A DNA stretch of 64,000 nucleotides. It comes from an uncultured Prevotellaceae bacterium. GTDB taxonomy: Bacteria > Bacteroidota > Bacteroidia > Bacteroidales > Muribaculaceae. Shown piece after piece: positions 27,594-36,665 of this stretch. The stretch spans positions 1 through 64,000 of the forward strand of contig CALEJB010000034.1 in NCBI GenBank assembly GCA_937898675.1. Reading direction: 5' to 3'. Both the position numbers and the translations under genes were made by a program. Below the pieces are notes generated by a model. The model did no database searches. It worked only from the letters and a program-made list of their open reading frames with translations, and was not told the origin of the DNA. Numbering within the stretch: the first letter of the stretch is position 1; each line of letters opens with the position of its first letter.

Positions 27594-27684
27594 ACCCGCA
27601 TTAGTGCCCGCGGGGCCCAACGAAGTGTTGTGCAACTGTGCGTGACCGCCTCAGGGACAAACATTTAAACTACAACAAATTTCA

Positions 27685-28005
27685 ATGTACGCAATTGTAG
27701 AAATTCAGGGACAGCAGTTCCGTGCCGAAGCCGGCAAGAGCCTTTATGTCCACTATCTCGGCGACGAGCGCAAGGAAGGTGACTCGGTAGAGTTTGACCG
27801 CGTGCTCCTCATCGATGCCGACGGTGCCGTTAAGGTTGGCGCACCTACCGTCGAAGGTGCAAAAGTCGTTTGCGAGGTTAAGACTCCCCTCGTGAAAGGT
27901 GAACACGTGATTGTTTTCAAGAAGCGTCGCCGCAAAGGCTATCGCCGCTTGAATGGCCATCGCCAGCAATTCACTCAGGTAGAGATTAAAGAAGTCATTG
28001 CTTAA
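27685..28005 (+). CDS. rplU: 50S ribosomal protein L21
   Basis: This 106-residue protein has the L21 N-terminus MYAIVEIQGQQFRAEAG and the C-terminal KKRRRKGYRRLNGHRQQFTQV region that binds 23S rRNA. Length is typical. It is the first gene of the conserved rplU-rpmA pair, 30 bases before rpmA. Confidence 0.98.
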   Translation: MYAIVEIQGQQFRAEAGKSLYVHYLGDERKEGDSVEFDRVLLIDADGAVKVGAPTVEGAKVVCEVKTPLVKGEHVIVFKKRRRKGYRRLNGHRQQFTQVEIKEVIA

Positions 28006-28035
28006 TTAACCATTAAAAAATCACAACTCTAGATT

Positions 28036-28308
28036 ATGGCACATAAAAAAGGTGTCGGCAGTTCAAAGAACGGCCGCGAGAGCGAAAGCAAACGCCTCGG
28101 CGTGAAGATTTTTGGTGGTCAGTTTGCCAAGGCCGGTAACATCATCCGCCGTCAGCGCGGTACTGTTCACCGCCCCGGTCAGAACGTAGGCATGGGCAAG
28201 GACCACACTCTGTATGCACTTGTTGACGGTATCGTAGAGTTCAAGCGTCGCGCTGGACACACCTACATCAACGTCATCCAAGAGACTCCCAAAGAGGAAC
28301 AGAACTAA
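28036..28308 (+). CDS. rpmA: 50S ribosomal protein L27
   Basis: This 90-residue protein begins MAHKKGVGSSKNGRESESKRLGVK and continues with RQRGTVHRPGQNVGMGKDHTLYAL, both diagnostic of L27. The N-terminus needs no cleavage, unlike in Firmicutes. It follows rplU and ends before a strong terminator. Confidence 0.98.
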   Translation: MAHKKGVGSSKNGRESESKRLGVKIFGGQFAKAGNIIRRQRGTVHRPGQNVGMGKDHTLYALVDGIVEFKRRAGHTYINVIQETPKEEQN

Positions 28309-28334
28309 AGAAATTCAACAATCCAACCCAAGGG

Positions 28335-28377
28335 ACGGGGGTGAGCACCAGTAATGGCGCCCACCCCCGTTGTTTTT
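28335..28377 (+). terminator. Terminator of rplU-rpmA
   Basis: A 9-bp perfect stem (28335-28343 with 28362-28370) is followed by TGTTTTT. Confidence 0.85.
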
Positions 28378-28397
28378 ATTCAACTTTTTGTCTTGCC

Positions 28398-28841
28398 TCA
28401 TTGTTCAACGGCCTCGACATCGATGACCAGGCCGTCATCGTCGCGGGGCGACACCGCCCACTCGCAATCCTTGGCCCTGGCATCGCCAAACCACACGTCC
28501 ACGCGCTGGCGGGCTCGCTCGCGGATTTCGGGCGTGATGTATTTGCGCGCCGAGTACAATGCCCATGCGATGGCAAGCAGGTCATCGCCAAGTCCCAGAC
28601 CAAAGAGGATGAAATCGGGGATAAAGTCGATGGGTAGGATGAAATATCCCAGCGCGGCCAGGATTTTCAGTTTTACCTTGGTCGGCATGTGCGGGCTGCG
28701 CGCTGTGTAATACAGCACCATGACATGATAGACGGCCTTCTTGCCTATCCTGCCCGCCACCTTTTTCAGCTTCTTGCTCAAGCGTGAGTCGCTGAAGTGC
28801 TTGGCAAAGCCCTTAAGGTTGTTTTGCTTGTTTTGTGCCAT
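28398..28841 (-). CDS. YkvA/DUF1232-family membrane protein
   Basis: This 147-residue protein carries the DUF1232 core LGYFILPIDFIPDFILFGLGLGDDL (about 65-90), a short hydrophobic hairpin with the conserved PxDxxPD pattern. It is followed by a second helix and an acidic tail. The N-terminal 35 residues are Lys-rich. The family is common and functionally undefined. I use the ATG at 28841; the upstream extension to 28880 has no features. It follows gldE on the same strand, 63 bases away. Confidence 0.85.
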   Translation of the reverse strand: MAQNKQNNLKGFAKHFSDSRLSKKLKKVAGRIGKKAVYHVMVLYYTARSPHMPTKVKLKILAALGYFILPIDFIPDFILFGLGLGDDLLAIAWALYSARKYITPEIRERARQRVDVWFGDARAKDCEWAVSPRDDDGLVIDVEAVEQ

Positions 28842-28904
28842 TTCAGTCCATAATGATTGTTCGCATCTAATAACCATCATGGCAAAATCCGTGCCAAGTC
28901 ACGC

Positions 28905-30251
28905 TTACTGGGCCATCGCGGCCTCGTGCATGGTCACCTTGACCTTGGCGATGCGGTACTTCACCACCTTGACGACGGTGAACGTGAAGCGGTCGTGGTT
29001 GACCACCTCTTTCTCTTTTAGGAACTCGCCCTTGAGGTCGAGCAGGAATCCCGCTATGGTCTCGGCGTCCTGGGCATGCTCGCCCAGTTCTTCCTCGTCG
29101 ATGTCGAGCACACGGGCAAAGTCGCTGAGCAGCACCTTGCCGTCGAACAGCCAGGTATCCTTGCTGATGCGGGTATAGAACTTCTCCTCGGTGTCGTACT
29201 CGTCGTTGATGTCGCCCACGATTTCCTCGAGCACATCCTCGAGCGTGGCAATGCCCTGGGTGCAGCCATACTCATCAACGATGATGGCCATGTGCATCTT
29301 CTTTTGCCTGAAGTCCTCCAGCAGGTCGTCGAGCATGCGTGCCTCGGGGACAAAGTAGGCGGGTCGCATCAGCGTCTGCCACTTGAAGGTGCTGTCGCGC
29401 TCGCCGATGTAGGGCAGCAGGTCCTTGGCATAGAGGATGCCCTTGATGTTGTCGGGGGTTTCCTCATACACGGGCATGCGTGAATAGCCCGTGTCGATGA
29501 CCTTGCGCACCACCTGGTCGAAGTCGTCGTCCTGGTCGATGTCCACGACATCGACGCGCGGGCGCATGATGTCGCTTACCGTCTTGTCGCCAAACGAGAG
29601 TATGCCCTCGAGCAGTTCCTTCTCGTCGGGGTTTTTCACTTCGCTCACCTCGAGCACACGCGTCAGGTCATCGACCGACAGCTCCTCGGCCTGGGTGGGC
29701 ACGACGCGGTTCACCAGATTGGTGCTGCGCACGAGCAGCGCGGTGAACGGCGTGAACAACTTCTCGGCAACACGCAGCGGCATGGCAGCCATCGCGGCAA
29801 ACTTGACATTGAAGTTGGTGGCATATAACTTGGGAATCACCTCGCCAAAGAGCAAGATGAGGAACGTCAGGATAACGGTCTGGAAAAAGAAACTGAGCAC
29901 CGTGCTGTGGAACACAAACATCTGGTTCATCGCAAAGTTGAGCACAATGGCAATCATGATGTTCACCAGGTTGTTGCCCACCAGGATGGTGGCCAGCAGT
30001 TTCTCGGGGCGTGACAGCAACGACTTCACCTGCCCGCGGCTGTTATTGTCCTCGATGTCGTCAACGTCGCCGGGCGTGAGCGAGAAATAGGCAATCTCAC
30101 TGCCGGAGTTGAAAGCCGACAGTACCAATCCAACGATAGCAACGATGATAGCGATGATACTGCCCATGTCGGGCGCGTGGAATTCCACAAGAGGCTGTGC
30201 GGATGTCTGGCACAACAGCGACAAGAGGCACGATAAAGGGTCTGGGTCCAA
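28905..30251 (-). CDS. gldE: GldE-like CNNM/CBS-domain membrane protein (HlyC/CorC family)
   Basis: This 448-residue protein has an N-terminal CNNM-type membrane domain (about 30-195, four hydrophobic segments including FFFQTVILTFLILLFGEVIPKLYA). A CBS pair follows (about 215-335, DIMRPRVDVVDI and IVDEYGCTQGIATLEDVLEEIVGD), and a C-terminal CorC/HlyC transporter-associated domain ends it. In Bacteroidetes this architecture is GldE, linked to the GldD/T9SS gliding and secretion machinery, although homologues may only transport ions. The start is uncertain: a TTG at 30251 lies close behind the promoter and gives an N-terminus of the expected type, while an ATG exists at 30167. Confidence 0.85.
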   Translation of the reverse strand: MDPDPLSCLLSLLCQTSAQPLVEFHAPDMGSIIAIIVAIVGLVLSAFNSGSEIAYFSLTPGDVDDIEDNNSRGQVKSLLSRPEKLLATILVGNNLVNIMIAIVLNFAMNQMFVFHSTVLSFFFQTVILTFLILLFGEVIPKLYATNFNVKFAAMAAMPLRVAEKLFTPFTALLVRSTNLVNRVVPTQAEELSVDDLTRVLEVSEVKNPDEKELLEGILSFGDKTVSDIMRPRVDVVDIDQDDDFDQVVRKVIDTGYSRMPVYEETPDNIKGILYAKDLLPYIGERDSTFKWQTLMRPAYFVPEARMLDDLLEDFRQKKMHMAIIVDEYGCTQGIATLEDVLEEIVGDINDEYDTEEKFYTRISKDTWLFDGKVLLSDFARVLDIDEEELGEHAQDAETIAGFLLDLKGEFLKEKEVVNHDRFTFTVVKVVKYRIAKVKVTMHEAAMAQ

Positions 30252-30280
30252 AATTTCTGTTTCTTATTTGATTTGCGCGA

Positions 30281-30311
30281 CAAAGGTACATCATTTTTCA
30301 TTATCAACCAA
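30281..30311 (-). promoter_or_regulatory. Promoter of gldE
   Basis: On the minus strand TTG (30309-30311) and TACCTTTG (30281-30288) are 20 bases apart. The start would lie near 30274, which leaves room for the TTG start at 30251. Confidence 0.65.
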
Positions 30312-30329
30312 CAAGTAACACAACAAACT

Positions 30330-30362
30330 GGAGGCACCGCGCTCATGGCGCACGATGCCTCC
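30330..30362 (-). terminator. Terminator of the TraB/GumN gene
   Basis: A GC-rich imperfect stem with GGAGGCA/TGCCTCC ends lies 25 bases after the stop of the upstream minus-strand gene. The T-run after it is weak (GTTTGTT). Confidence 0.6.
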
Positions 30363-30387
30363 GGGTGTTTCTTGATGCCGCGCGGCG

Positions 30388-31275
30388 TCACTGCACGGGC
30401 GTGACGGTGTAGCCCGCGTTGCGCAGCAGCTGCAGCAGGCCCTGGTCGCCGGGCAGGTGGCCGCAGCCCACGCACACGAGGCACGCGCGCTCGGGCATCA
30501 TGCGCTGCAGTTTTGTCGCCCAGCTGCGGTTACGGCTATAAATCAACGACTCCAATTCTGCCTCGCTGTCGCCCGAGGTGGCGTTGTTCATCGCCGCCCA
30601 CACCTTGTCCAGGTTCTGTGACAGGTAGGCTTCGTTCAATTCCTTGCACTGCTGCTCAAAGTATTCATCCTTCTTACAACTTTCAAGCAGGCTGTGGGCC
30701 TGGTCCTTGAGCGAACCGTTGAACAGGATTTCGCACTGTTCCTTCACGGTCTCAAGGCCCTCGGAGGGACGCCCTGCCTCGTTGGCGCGCGTCAGGACAG
30801 CCATATCAATCATGCCGTCGGCTCCATTGAACTCGGGAAAATACTTCATCATCTGGATGGCCTGCATCTGCGTGCTGATGGCCACAGGCTTGAGGTTCTC
30901 CATCTGGTTCAGTCTCACGCCCATGGAGCCAAAGTACTTGTTGAACACCGTGGCCACAATCTTGTATTCCTCGTCGGTATATAACTTGGACAGCGTGCTG
31001 TCGGCGGGAGCCATCATATAGCCGGCCATCATGCCCTGCACCTCGTTGCTCAACAGACTGTCACGCGCCACCTCACCCACAACAATGTCACAGGCCTGGA
31101 TAGCATCGTCCAGCCCGTGCACCTGGTCAATCATCGTTTTGGGGGCCATGTGGTGGGTACCGAAAATGTAACTGGGTCTGGCCAGGTTGCCGCCGCTCAC
31201 TTTCCACAGTAATTGCGCTTGCGACGCAAGGGCGACAAGCGCCACGACAAGAATAAGGGATAAGCGTTTTGTCAT
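30388..31275 (-). CDS. TraB/GumN-family exported protein
   Basis: This 295-residue protein has a signal peptide (LSLILVVALVALASQA). The paired TraB motifs are YIFGTHHMAP at the N-terminus and VCVGCGHLPGDQGLLQLLRNAGYTV at the C-terminus, with a helical middle. The family is related to the Tiki metalloprotease fold, in which the GxxH and conserved Glu residues bind metal, and bacterial roles are poorly known. It has its own -7 box (TACTTTTG at 31319-31326). The ATG at 31275 starts the signal; another ATG lies at 31284. Confidence 0.9.
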   Translation of the reverse strand: MTKRLSLILVVALVALASQAQLLWKVSGGNLARPSYIFGTHHMAPKTMIDQVHGLDDAIQACDIVVGEVARDSLLSNEVQGMMAGYMMAPADSTLSKLYTDEEYKIVATVFNKYFGSMGVRLNQMENLKPVAISTQMQAIQMMKYFPEFNGADGMIDMAVLTRANEAGRPSEGLETVKEQCEILFNGSLKDQAHSLLESCKKDEYFEQQCKELNEAYLSQNLDKVWAAMNNATSGDSEAELESLIYSRNRSWATKLQRMMPERACLVCVGCGHLPGDQGLLQLLRNAGYTVTPVQ

Positions 31276-31377
31276 AATCGTCATGATTCGTTTTGATTTA
31301 ACGGGTTATTTGTTTGAGCAAAAGTAGCAATAATCCTGCAAAACCGTGCAAAAAACAACCGATTTTCTGCAAAATGC

Positions 31378-31417
31378 GGAAATAAATTCAGGCGGCCCTA
31401 TCGGTGGCCGCCTGAAT
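31378..31417 (-). terminator. Terminator of the FN3-like secreted protein gene
   Basis: A perfect 12-bp stem (31386-31397 with 31406-31417, 8-base loop) is followed on the minus strand by TTTATTT. The stem shares its GCGGCC core with the terminators at 42614 and 45369, which follow related genes. Confidence 0.85.
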
Positions 31418-31467
31418 AAATCTTCAGAATCAGGAAAGATTCTGCCCCGTCACAAGGGAGGGGTGCC

Positions 31468-32355
31468 TTACTTCATCACCTTGACAGCGCTGGTGGTGCC
31501 GTCGGTGTAGGTGGTAACGGCGATGCAGATGCCGTGAGCCTCGCTCATCTCCTGGCCTGCCATGTTGAAGTACTTCACGCCGGCAACGGTCTTGCCGCCG
31601 TTAACCTCGTCGATGCCAGTGCTGCCGGGAGTCCTAAAGTCGACGCGTGCCAGGGGGCCCCACTCGCCCTTGGCGTTCATGCCAATGGAGAATGCAATGT
31701 AGTCGGTGTCGGGGTCGGCGCTCCATTGTGCCTCATCCACGCCATACTGGTTCCAATAGGGATCCCAAGGGTTGTCCTCCTTGAGGTAATTCAGCAGGTT
31801 CTCTTCGCCCCACTCTTCGCTCTCGTAGGCCGACTTGACGATGATGACATCGCGGTGCAGGCTAACGTTCTCGTTGGGGGTGTAGGTTACCCACTGGTAG
31901 TAGCCGGTCTCGGCGTTGCCGCCAAATTCGCCAATCTCGATAAGCATCTCGGCCTCACCGTCGCCGCCAATGCCCTTGGTGGTGATGGGCAAGATAATCA
32001 TATCAGCATAGTTGCCCTCGGCGTCCCAAGCCTGCACATACATTTCATAGTCGGTGTTGGGATTGTTGCCGGTCCAGGTGTGGGTCATCACGTCGGTAGC
32101 GTTGATGCCCCACGACTTGATCATGTCGCCCATGCAGGTAAAGCCCATCCATGCGCCGAACATGGCAAACTGCTGCTCGGCAGTGCCCGCGTCAAACTGG
32201 CAAGCGGCATAGCCAGCCACCTCGTCATTGGGGGTGAAGGTGAGCGTGTAGCTGTCGGTATTCAGTTCGTCGATGTTGATGGCTACATAGGGTGCTGCCA
32301 ACATGCTCAAGCCTGCGGTCAGGGCTACTGCGATAACAAGTAAACGTTTAATCAT
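31468..32355 (-). CDS. Secreted FN3-like protein with T9SS-like C-terminal tail
   Basis: This 295-residue protein has a signal peptide (MIKRLLVIAVALTAGLSMLA). Two Fn3-like halves carry YTLTFTPNDEVAGYAACQFD and related strands, each with W/Y-rich edges. It ends in the shared 45-residue tail (VKYFNMAGQEMSEAHGICI, ending in VKVMK). I see no enzyme motif. It has a strong promoter of its own and a terminator, so it is a single-gene unit. The tail coding sequence is close at the DNA level to those of the genes at 42689 and 45443. Confidence 0.82.
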   Translation of the reverse strand: MIKRLLVIAVALTAGLSMLAAPYVAINIDELNTDSYTLTFTPNDEVAGYAACQFDAGTAEQQFAMFGAWMGFTCMGDMIKSWGINATDVMTHTWTGNNPNTDYEMYVQAWDAEGNYADMIILPITTKGIGGDGEAEMLIEIGEFGGNAETGYYQWVTYTPNENVSLHRDVIIVKSAYESEEWGEENLLNYLKEDNPWDPYWNQYGVDEAQWSADPDTDYIAFSIGMNAKGEWGPLARVDFRTPGSTGIDEVNGGKTVAGVKYFNMAGQEMSEAHGICIAVTTYTDGTTSAVKVMK

Positions 32356-32458
32356 AATGGTAAATGGTTTATGTTGCCGGGCTCGAGAAATTGGATTTGC
32401 GGTGGGCGGAGAGAGCCCGCCGGCTCCGTCCAACGCAATATTACACACAATTAATTTG

Positions 32459-32489
32459 CAAATGTATCACAGAATGTTGAGTTATCAAA
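32459..32489 (-). promoter_or_regulatory. Promoter of the FN3-like secreted protein
   Basis: On the minus strand TTTG (32486-32489) and TACATTTG (32459-32466) are separated by exactly 19 bases. The leader would be about 95 bases. Confidence 0.75.
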
Positions 32490-32521
32490 TATTTTTATGC
32501 GTTTTTTTTTGGGTATTTGGC

Positions 32522-32559
32522 AAAAAAAAATGCCGCGCCGATGCAACGGCGCAGCATTT
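32522..32559 (-). terminator. Terminator of the C69 dipeptidase gene
   Basis: A stem of about 13 bp with one mismatch (32528-32540 with 32547-32559) is followed on the minus strand by a long T-run. Confidence 0.88.
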
Positions 32560-32582
32560 GGTAGCAGAAAAAAACAGGCTGG

Positions 32583-34259
32583 TTACTTCTCAGGCTCAAT
32601 GACCTTCAAGCGGTCGCCACTGCCGTGCGGGCCCTTAACGAGTCCATCGTAGTACTCCTGGCTGTAGCCGGGCTGGTCGGGGAACTCGGGCATTCCGGTC
32701 GCCGTGCGCTCAAACACGCCATCCTTCTCTTTCTTGACATTGCCGTCGAGGTACTTGACAAACAGGAACTCACCCAGTTTCTTGTAGGCCCGGGTGGCCT
32801 CCTGTCCGGCATTGCATGAGTATTCGGTCAGCAAATCAATGGCGGCAGCACGGTCGGTGGTAAGCAATGCGGTGGCCTGAGCCTCGATGGCAGGCTGACG
32901 CTTGGCAAAACCGTCCTCCAGACCGCCCTGCACCTTGCGGATATCGCCAATCATCTGGTTATAACGGTGGTAGGCCTGGTTGGCCACCCAGTTGTTTACC
33001 CAAAAGGCGTGGTCCCAATCCAAGGTCAGCATGTCGCTCTTGCCCTGGCGATAACTCTCGGGCACCTGGGTGATGCAGCAGTACATGGGCACGAACACTG
33101 CCGTGTTGGCGTCATCGACACCAAACCAGAAGCAGCCGCCCACCTCGTCGGGCATCCATGAACGCATCTGGGCCACATACACCCATCCGGTCTGCTGGGT
33201 GGCAATAGCGCGCTCCTGGCTGTACTTCACGCCGTCAACCTCAAAGTCCATGGGACGCCAGCGGTAAGGCACTCCATAGTCGGCGGTGGCACCGGGGTCC
33301 TTGGTCATGTCAAACGGGGTGCCCTCGAAGTGGTCGCGCATCATGTCCTGCATGTCGCGCACGCTCACTTTGCGGTCGGGCTTGATGTAGAGGGGCATCA
33401 CCTCGGCGCCCTTCTTGCCGTTGATGAACGGCAGGTAGGCATCCATGCCCTGGTGGAAGCGGTTGAAGTAACTCCACACGCGGGCATCACAACCGCGCAG
33501 CGCACCGAAGTCGATGTTGGCATACACGGGAGCAAACTGGAAGTCGGCGTCCTTGCCGGTGTACAGGCCTTTCTTGCGGGCAAACGAAATCACATCCTTG
33601 CTGTACATGCAGTTCTTCTTATCCTTCAGGGGAATGGACCAAATGCGGGGGTTGTTGGCGTGGCCCGAGATGCAGTCGTCGGGAATGCGGATGGCAACCC
33701 ACACGGCACCCTTCTCGCCAGGGCCCTTGCCAATCATGTCCATCACCCAAATCTCGTTGGGGTCGCCTATCGAGAACGACTCACCCTCGCTGGCATAGCC
33801 GTACTGGGCAACCAAGTCGGTCATCACCTTGATGGCCTCGCGGGCGGTCTTGGAACGTTGCAGAGCGATGTAGATGAGGCTGCCGTAGTCAATAATCGAC
33901 TGTCCCGTAGTGTCCCACAATTCCTCGCGTCCGCCCCAGGTGCTCTCGCCGATGGTCACCTGATGCTCATTCATGTTGCCCACGACGGCATAGGTGTGGG
34001 CAACCTCGGGAATTTCGCCGAGCAGGCGGCCGCTGTCCCAGTCGATGACCTTGCGCATAGCGCCGGGAGCATGGTCGGCGGCGGGCAGGTACTGCAGGTC
34101 GCCAAACAGGGTGTGGCTGTCGGCGGCATAGGTGATAATGGTCGAGCCATCGGCACTGGCGGCCTTGCCTACCAGCAGGTTGGTGCACGCGTCAGCGGCA
34201 CTCCAGGCCATGAGGCCCATCACTGCCGCGAGTAACAATTTGATTGAGATGTGTTTCAT
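32583..34259 (-). CDS. C69-family dipeptidase (PepD-like)
   Basis: This 558-residue exported peptidase has a signal/propeptide ending ADACTNLLVGKAASADGS. Cys25 would become the N-terminal nucleophile after autocleavage, as in the Ntn-hydrolase C69 family. Other family marks are TWGGREELWDT, GESFSIGDPNEIWVMDMIGKG and AQMRSWMPDEVGGCFWFGVDD. Such enzymes cleave dipeptides, here probably in the periplasm. The ATG at 34259 starts the signal. It is followed on the same strand by a good terminator and preceded 46 bases upstream by the uncharacterised envelope cluster. Confidence 0.93.
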   Translation of the reverse strand: MKHISIKLLLAAVMGLMAWSAADACTNLLVGKAASADGSTIITYAADSHTLFGDLQYLPAADHAPGAMRKVIDWDSGRLLGEIPEVAHTYAVVGNMNEHQVTIGESTWGGREELWDTTGQSIIDYGSLIYIALQRSKTAREAIKVMTDLVAQYGYASEGESFSIGDPNEIWVMDMIGKGPGEKGAVWVAIRIPDDCISGHANNPRIWSIPLKDKKNCMYSKDVISFARKKGLYTGKDADFQFAPVYANIDFGALRGCDARVWSYFNRFHQGMDAYLPFINGKKGAEVMPLYIKPDRKVSVRDMQDMMRDHFEGTPFDMTKDPGATADYGVPYRWRPMDFEVDGVKYSQERAIATQQTGWVYVAQMRSWMPDEVGGCFWFGVDDANTAVFVPMYCCITQVPESYRQGKSDMLTLDWDHAFWVNNWVANQAYHRYNQMIGDIRKVQGGLEDGFAKRQPAIEAQATALLTTDRAAAIDLLTEYSCNAGQEATRAYKKLGEFLFVKYLDGNVKKEKDGVFERTATGMPEFPDQPGYSQEYYDGLVKGPHGSGDRLKVIEPEK

Positions 34260-34305
34260 CTTGTTGTTTGTGTTTATTGGTTTATGTTGTAACAATTATT
34301 TGTAA

Positions 34306-34803
34306 TCAGTTCCCTATCGGGATGTCATAGCCCGTGAGCCTGAACGCCACTTTGAAGGGCGTGGCCTGCTTGCGCGGCTTGGGACCGGCATAGAAATAGA
34401 ATAGGCGCTGCACGTCAAAGGACTTGATTTCCACCAGCTTGGTTTCTCCTGGCATGAGGCTGACAGGCACAGTAACCGCGCGCTGGGTGAGCATCTCGCC
34501 ATTCATGGTGGTGTAGCGCAGCAACAGTCGCACGGCACTCATGCGTTGCCGGGTGTTGTTGGTGACAAAGAAAGACTCCTTGCTGTCGCTGGCACGCTTT
34601 GAAAAACCCTTGATCGACACGGCGTTGGGGTCCACCTGTCCCAAGCTGTCGGGCAACAGTTCATCACCCGCCTCCACCATGGCGACGGGAATTTCGCTGG
34701 TGTGCAGATTCTTCTGCGTGGTGCGGGTGCGGGCCTCCAAGCCCGCCGTTGCCAGCACCACGACCAGCATAATCAAGGTGATATTTCTCATCAATATTTT
34801 CAT
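34306..34803 (-). CDS. Uncharacterised exported protein of the envelope cluster
   Basis: This 165-residue protein has a signal peptide (ITLIMLVVVLATAGLEA) and one compact beta-rich domain. It contains KESFFVTNNTRQRMSAVRLLLRYTTMNGEML and PGETKLVEIKSFDVQRLFYFYAG, which resemble an Ig-like or FxLYD-like sandwich. No known enzyme motif is present. Its ATG overlaps the stop of the upstream gene (TGATG), so the two proteins are likely to be made together. Confidence 0.75.
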   Translation of the reverse strand: MKILMRNITLIMLVVVLATAGLEARTRTTQKNLHTSEIPVAMVEAGDELLPDSLGQVDPNAVSIKGFSKRASDSKESFFVTNNTRQRMSAVRLLLRYTTMNGEMLTQRAVTVPVSLMPGETKLVEIKSFDVQRLFYFYAGPKPRKQATPFKVAFRLTGYDIPIGN

Positions 34804-35402
34804 CACAGGTATCGTATTCGGTTAAACGGGTTGCCGTCGCCGCCCTCGGGCCACACCTTGCGAAAGCCGATGGGCAGGCTCTCGCCCACCCGCTCGGGGA
34901 CGATGCTAATGCCCCTGAACAGCGTGGGGAGAAAACGGGCGATGTTGACGCGCACCTTGACCTTCCAATGCGGCGGGTCGAAAGTAAACGTCGTCGCCTG
35001 CCGGTTGAGGGTGGCGACACACTCGAGCGGTTTCATCAACGTGACGCGGTCACGCTGGCTGTAGAGCCACAGCTGATACTTGCTGTCCACGGCACTGGCG
35101 GCGACATAGCCAATGACCGTGCCCGGCACAAGGCTGATATCGGGCGAGGCGAGCAGGATGATGCGGTAGCCGATGTTGTGGCCGCCATTGTATCGCTCGA
35201 TGCCCAGCGTCATCTCTTCGTCGGGATAATACCAAATGCCCTCAAGCGGCTGGAGGTCGCTCTCGGCAAGCCGTGTGCGCATCGAGTCCTCGTCAAGCCC
35301 CTCGAGCACCACCGACTGCTTGGGCACAGCCTTGTTGCCGGCTGCCGCGGTCAACGGCAACAGCATGACGGACAGGAGCGAGATAATAAAACCGCGGCGC
35401 AT
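34803..35402 (-). CDS. Uncharacterised exported protein of the envelope cluster
   Basis: This 199-residue protein has a signal peptide (FIISLLSVMLLPLTAAAG) and a body with GIWYYPDEEMTLGIERYNGG, a lipocalin-like beta pattern that continues with YRIILLASPDISLVPGTVIGYV. I do not recognise a named family. Its stop overlaps the start of the next gene, and it starts 10 bases after the DUF3078 gene. The arrangement suggests a periplasmic or outer-membrane set of proteins acting together. Confidence 0.75.
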   Translation of the reverse strand: MRRGFIISLLSVMLLPLTAAAGNKAVPKQSVVLEGLDEDSMRTRLAESDLQPLEGIWYYPDEEMTLGIERYNGGHNIGYRIILLASPDISLVPGTVIGYVAASAVDSKYQLWLYSQRDRVTLMKPLECVATLNRQATTFTFDPPHWKVKVRVNIARFLPTLFRGISIVPERVGESLPIGFRKVWPEGGDGNPFNRIRYL

Positions 35403-35412
35403 AGGTTATCGG

Positions 35413-36639
35413 TTAGTTGACAGTGGCAAAGCGGTATATGATGCCCAGGCTGAGGATTTCCTTGAACTGCCAGAACTTCCAGTCGTCGTCCCAGGGATGC
35501 GACTTGTCGTAGCGCAGGTGGGTATAGACCTGGGTGGTCAGATACTTGTTGATGGACATGTCGAGAGTGTTCTCCCAGTCGCCCTGGACATACTCATAGT
35601 TGGTGAACGCATACACGCGGCTGGTGAGCATGATATTGCGCGAGAAACGCCACCGCAATTTGGCCTCGATGTTGCTACCAAAGGTGCTCTTGGTATGATG
35701 TCCGGCGCCAATGCCATAGTTCACAGGGTCCAAGTCATCGATATTGCGGCAAATCTTGAGGTTATAGGACATCGGCGCGATGGCAAGCGTAAGCGTGCGG
35801 TCGTCGTTCTTCTTGAGGTCGTAGGTCATACCGAGACCAAGGTTCAGTTCACCGGGCGAGAGAAAGGCCGCGGTCATCGTGCGGGTGTTGCTCTTGTAGT
35901 TGTTCAGGAACTGGGTGGTGAACTTGAGCATGGCACTGTAGTACCAGTGCTTGACGGCCTTGTATCCCAACTGGGAGCTGTAAAGGAAGTTATCCTCGTT
36001 GATGATGTAGTTGCGGATGCTGTCGCCGTGGGTGGTAGATACGCCCAATTTATAGGTCAACGCGTTGTTAAACAGCCAGTTGGGATGCAAATCGGTGTTG
36101 AGATTGCAGTTCCAGTTGATGGTTCCCAGCAATGCCAGGTTGTTCTCGCCGCCCTGATACCAATTGCCACTGATGTAGGCCTGGGTGAACTGCAGCGAGG
36201 CGTTGAACACGTGCAGCCAGTTGTGGACACGCAGGTCGGGCGTGTTGACGGGCTGGGCCTCGTCGGGCACCGACACTGTGGGCGGCGCGATGGTGAGCAT
36301 GCCCTGGTGGGGATCGCCGGGGATGATGCCCTCGGGCGGCGCAGCGGGCAGGCTGCCCGCGTTGTAGCGCACGAGCTGCGGGCTGGCAAGCATGGCGCGC
36401 TGGCGCATGGCGCCCACGCGCTCACTGTCCCTCATGGCATTTTGCAACCATTTGTCGCCGGCATCGAGGCGGTACAGGGCTTTATCGTCATCGGGCTTGG
36501 CGGTATCAACGGCGGCATAGTTGTCATAGACAAGCGGCACATACAGCATGCTTGACTTGATGCTGTCCTGGGCCACGGCAAATCCCGCAATAGCCAGCAG
36601 GACGAATGTAAGACCTGTTTTTATAATTGTTCGCGTCAT
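35413..36639 (-). CDS. DUF3078 outer-membrane beta-barrel-like protein
   Basis: This 408-residue protein has a signal peptide (TGLTFVLLAIAGFAVAQ) and, from about residue 140, the DUF3078 pattern NWLHVFNASLQFTQAYISGNWYQGGENNLALLG. A series of amphipathic strands ends in SLGIIYRFATVN, as in outer-membrane barrels. The N-terminal 100 residues are a low-complexity linker rich in Pro and Ala. The function of the family is unknown. The first good ATG codons are at 36645 and 36639; a GTG at 36669 would overlap the upstream stop. Confidence 0.85.
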   Translation of the reverse strand: MTRTIIKTGLTFVLLAIAGFAVAQDSIKSSMLYVPLVYDNYAAVDTAKPDDDKALYRLDAGDKWLQNAMRDSERVGAMRQRAMLASPQLVRYNAGSLPAAPPEGIIPGDPHQGMLTIAPPTVSVPDEAQPVNTPDLRVHNWLHVFNASLQFTQAYISGNWYQGGENNLALLGTINWNCNLNTDLHPNWLFNNALTYKLGVSTTHGDSIRNYIINEDNFLYSSQLGYKAVKHWYYSAMLKFTTQFLNNYKSNTRTMTAAFLSPGELNLGLGMTYDLKKNDDRTLTLAIAPMSYNLKICRNIDDLDPVNYGIGAGHHTKSTFGSNIEAKLRWRFSRNIMLTSRVYAFTNYEYVQGDWENTLDMSINKYLTTQVYTHLRYDKSHPWDDDWKFWQFKEILSLGIIYRFATVN

Positions 36640-36665
36640 AATCATATAATTAAATGTGCGCCGCG

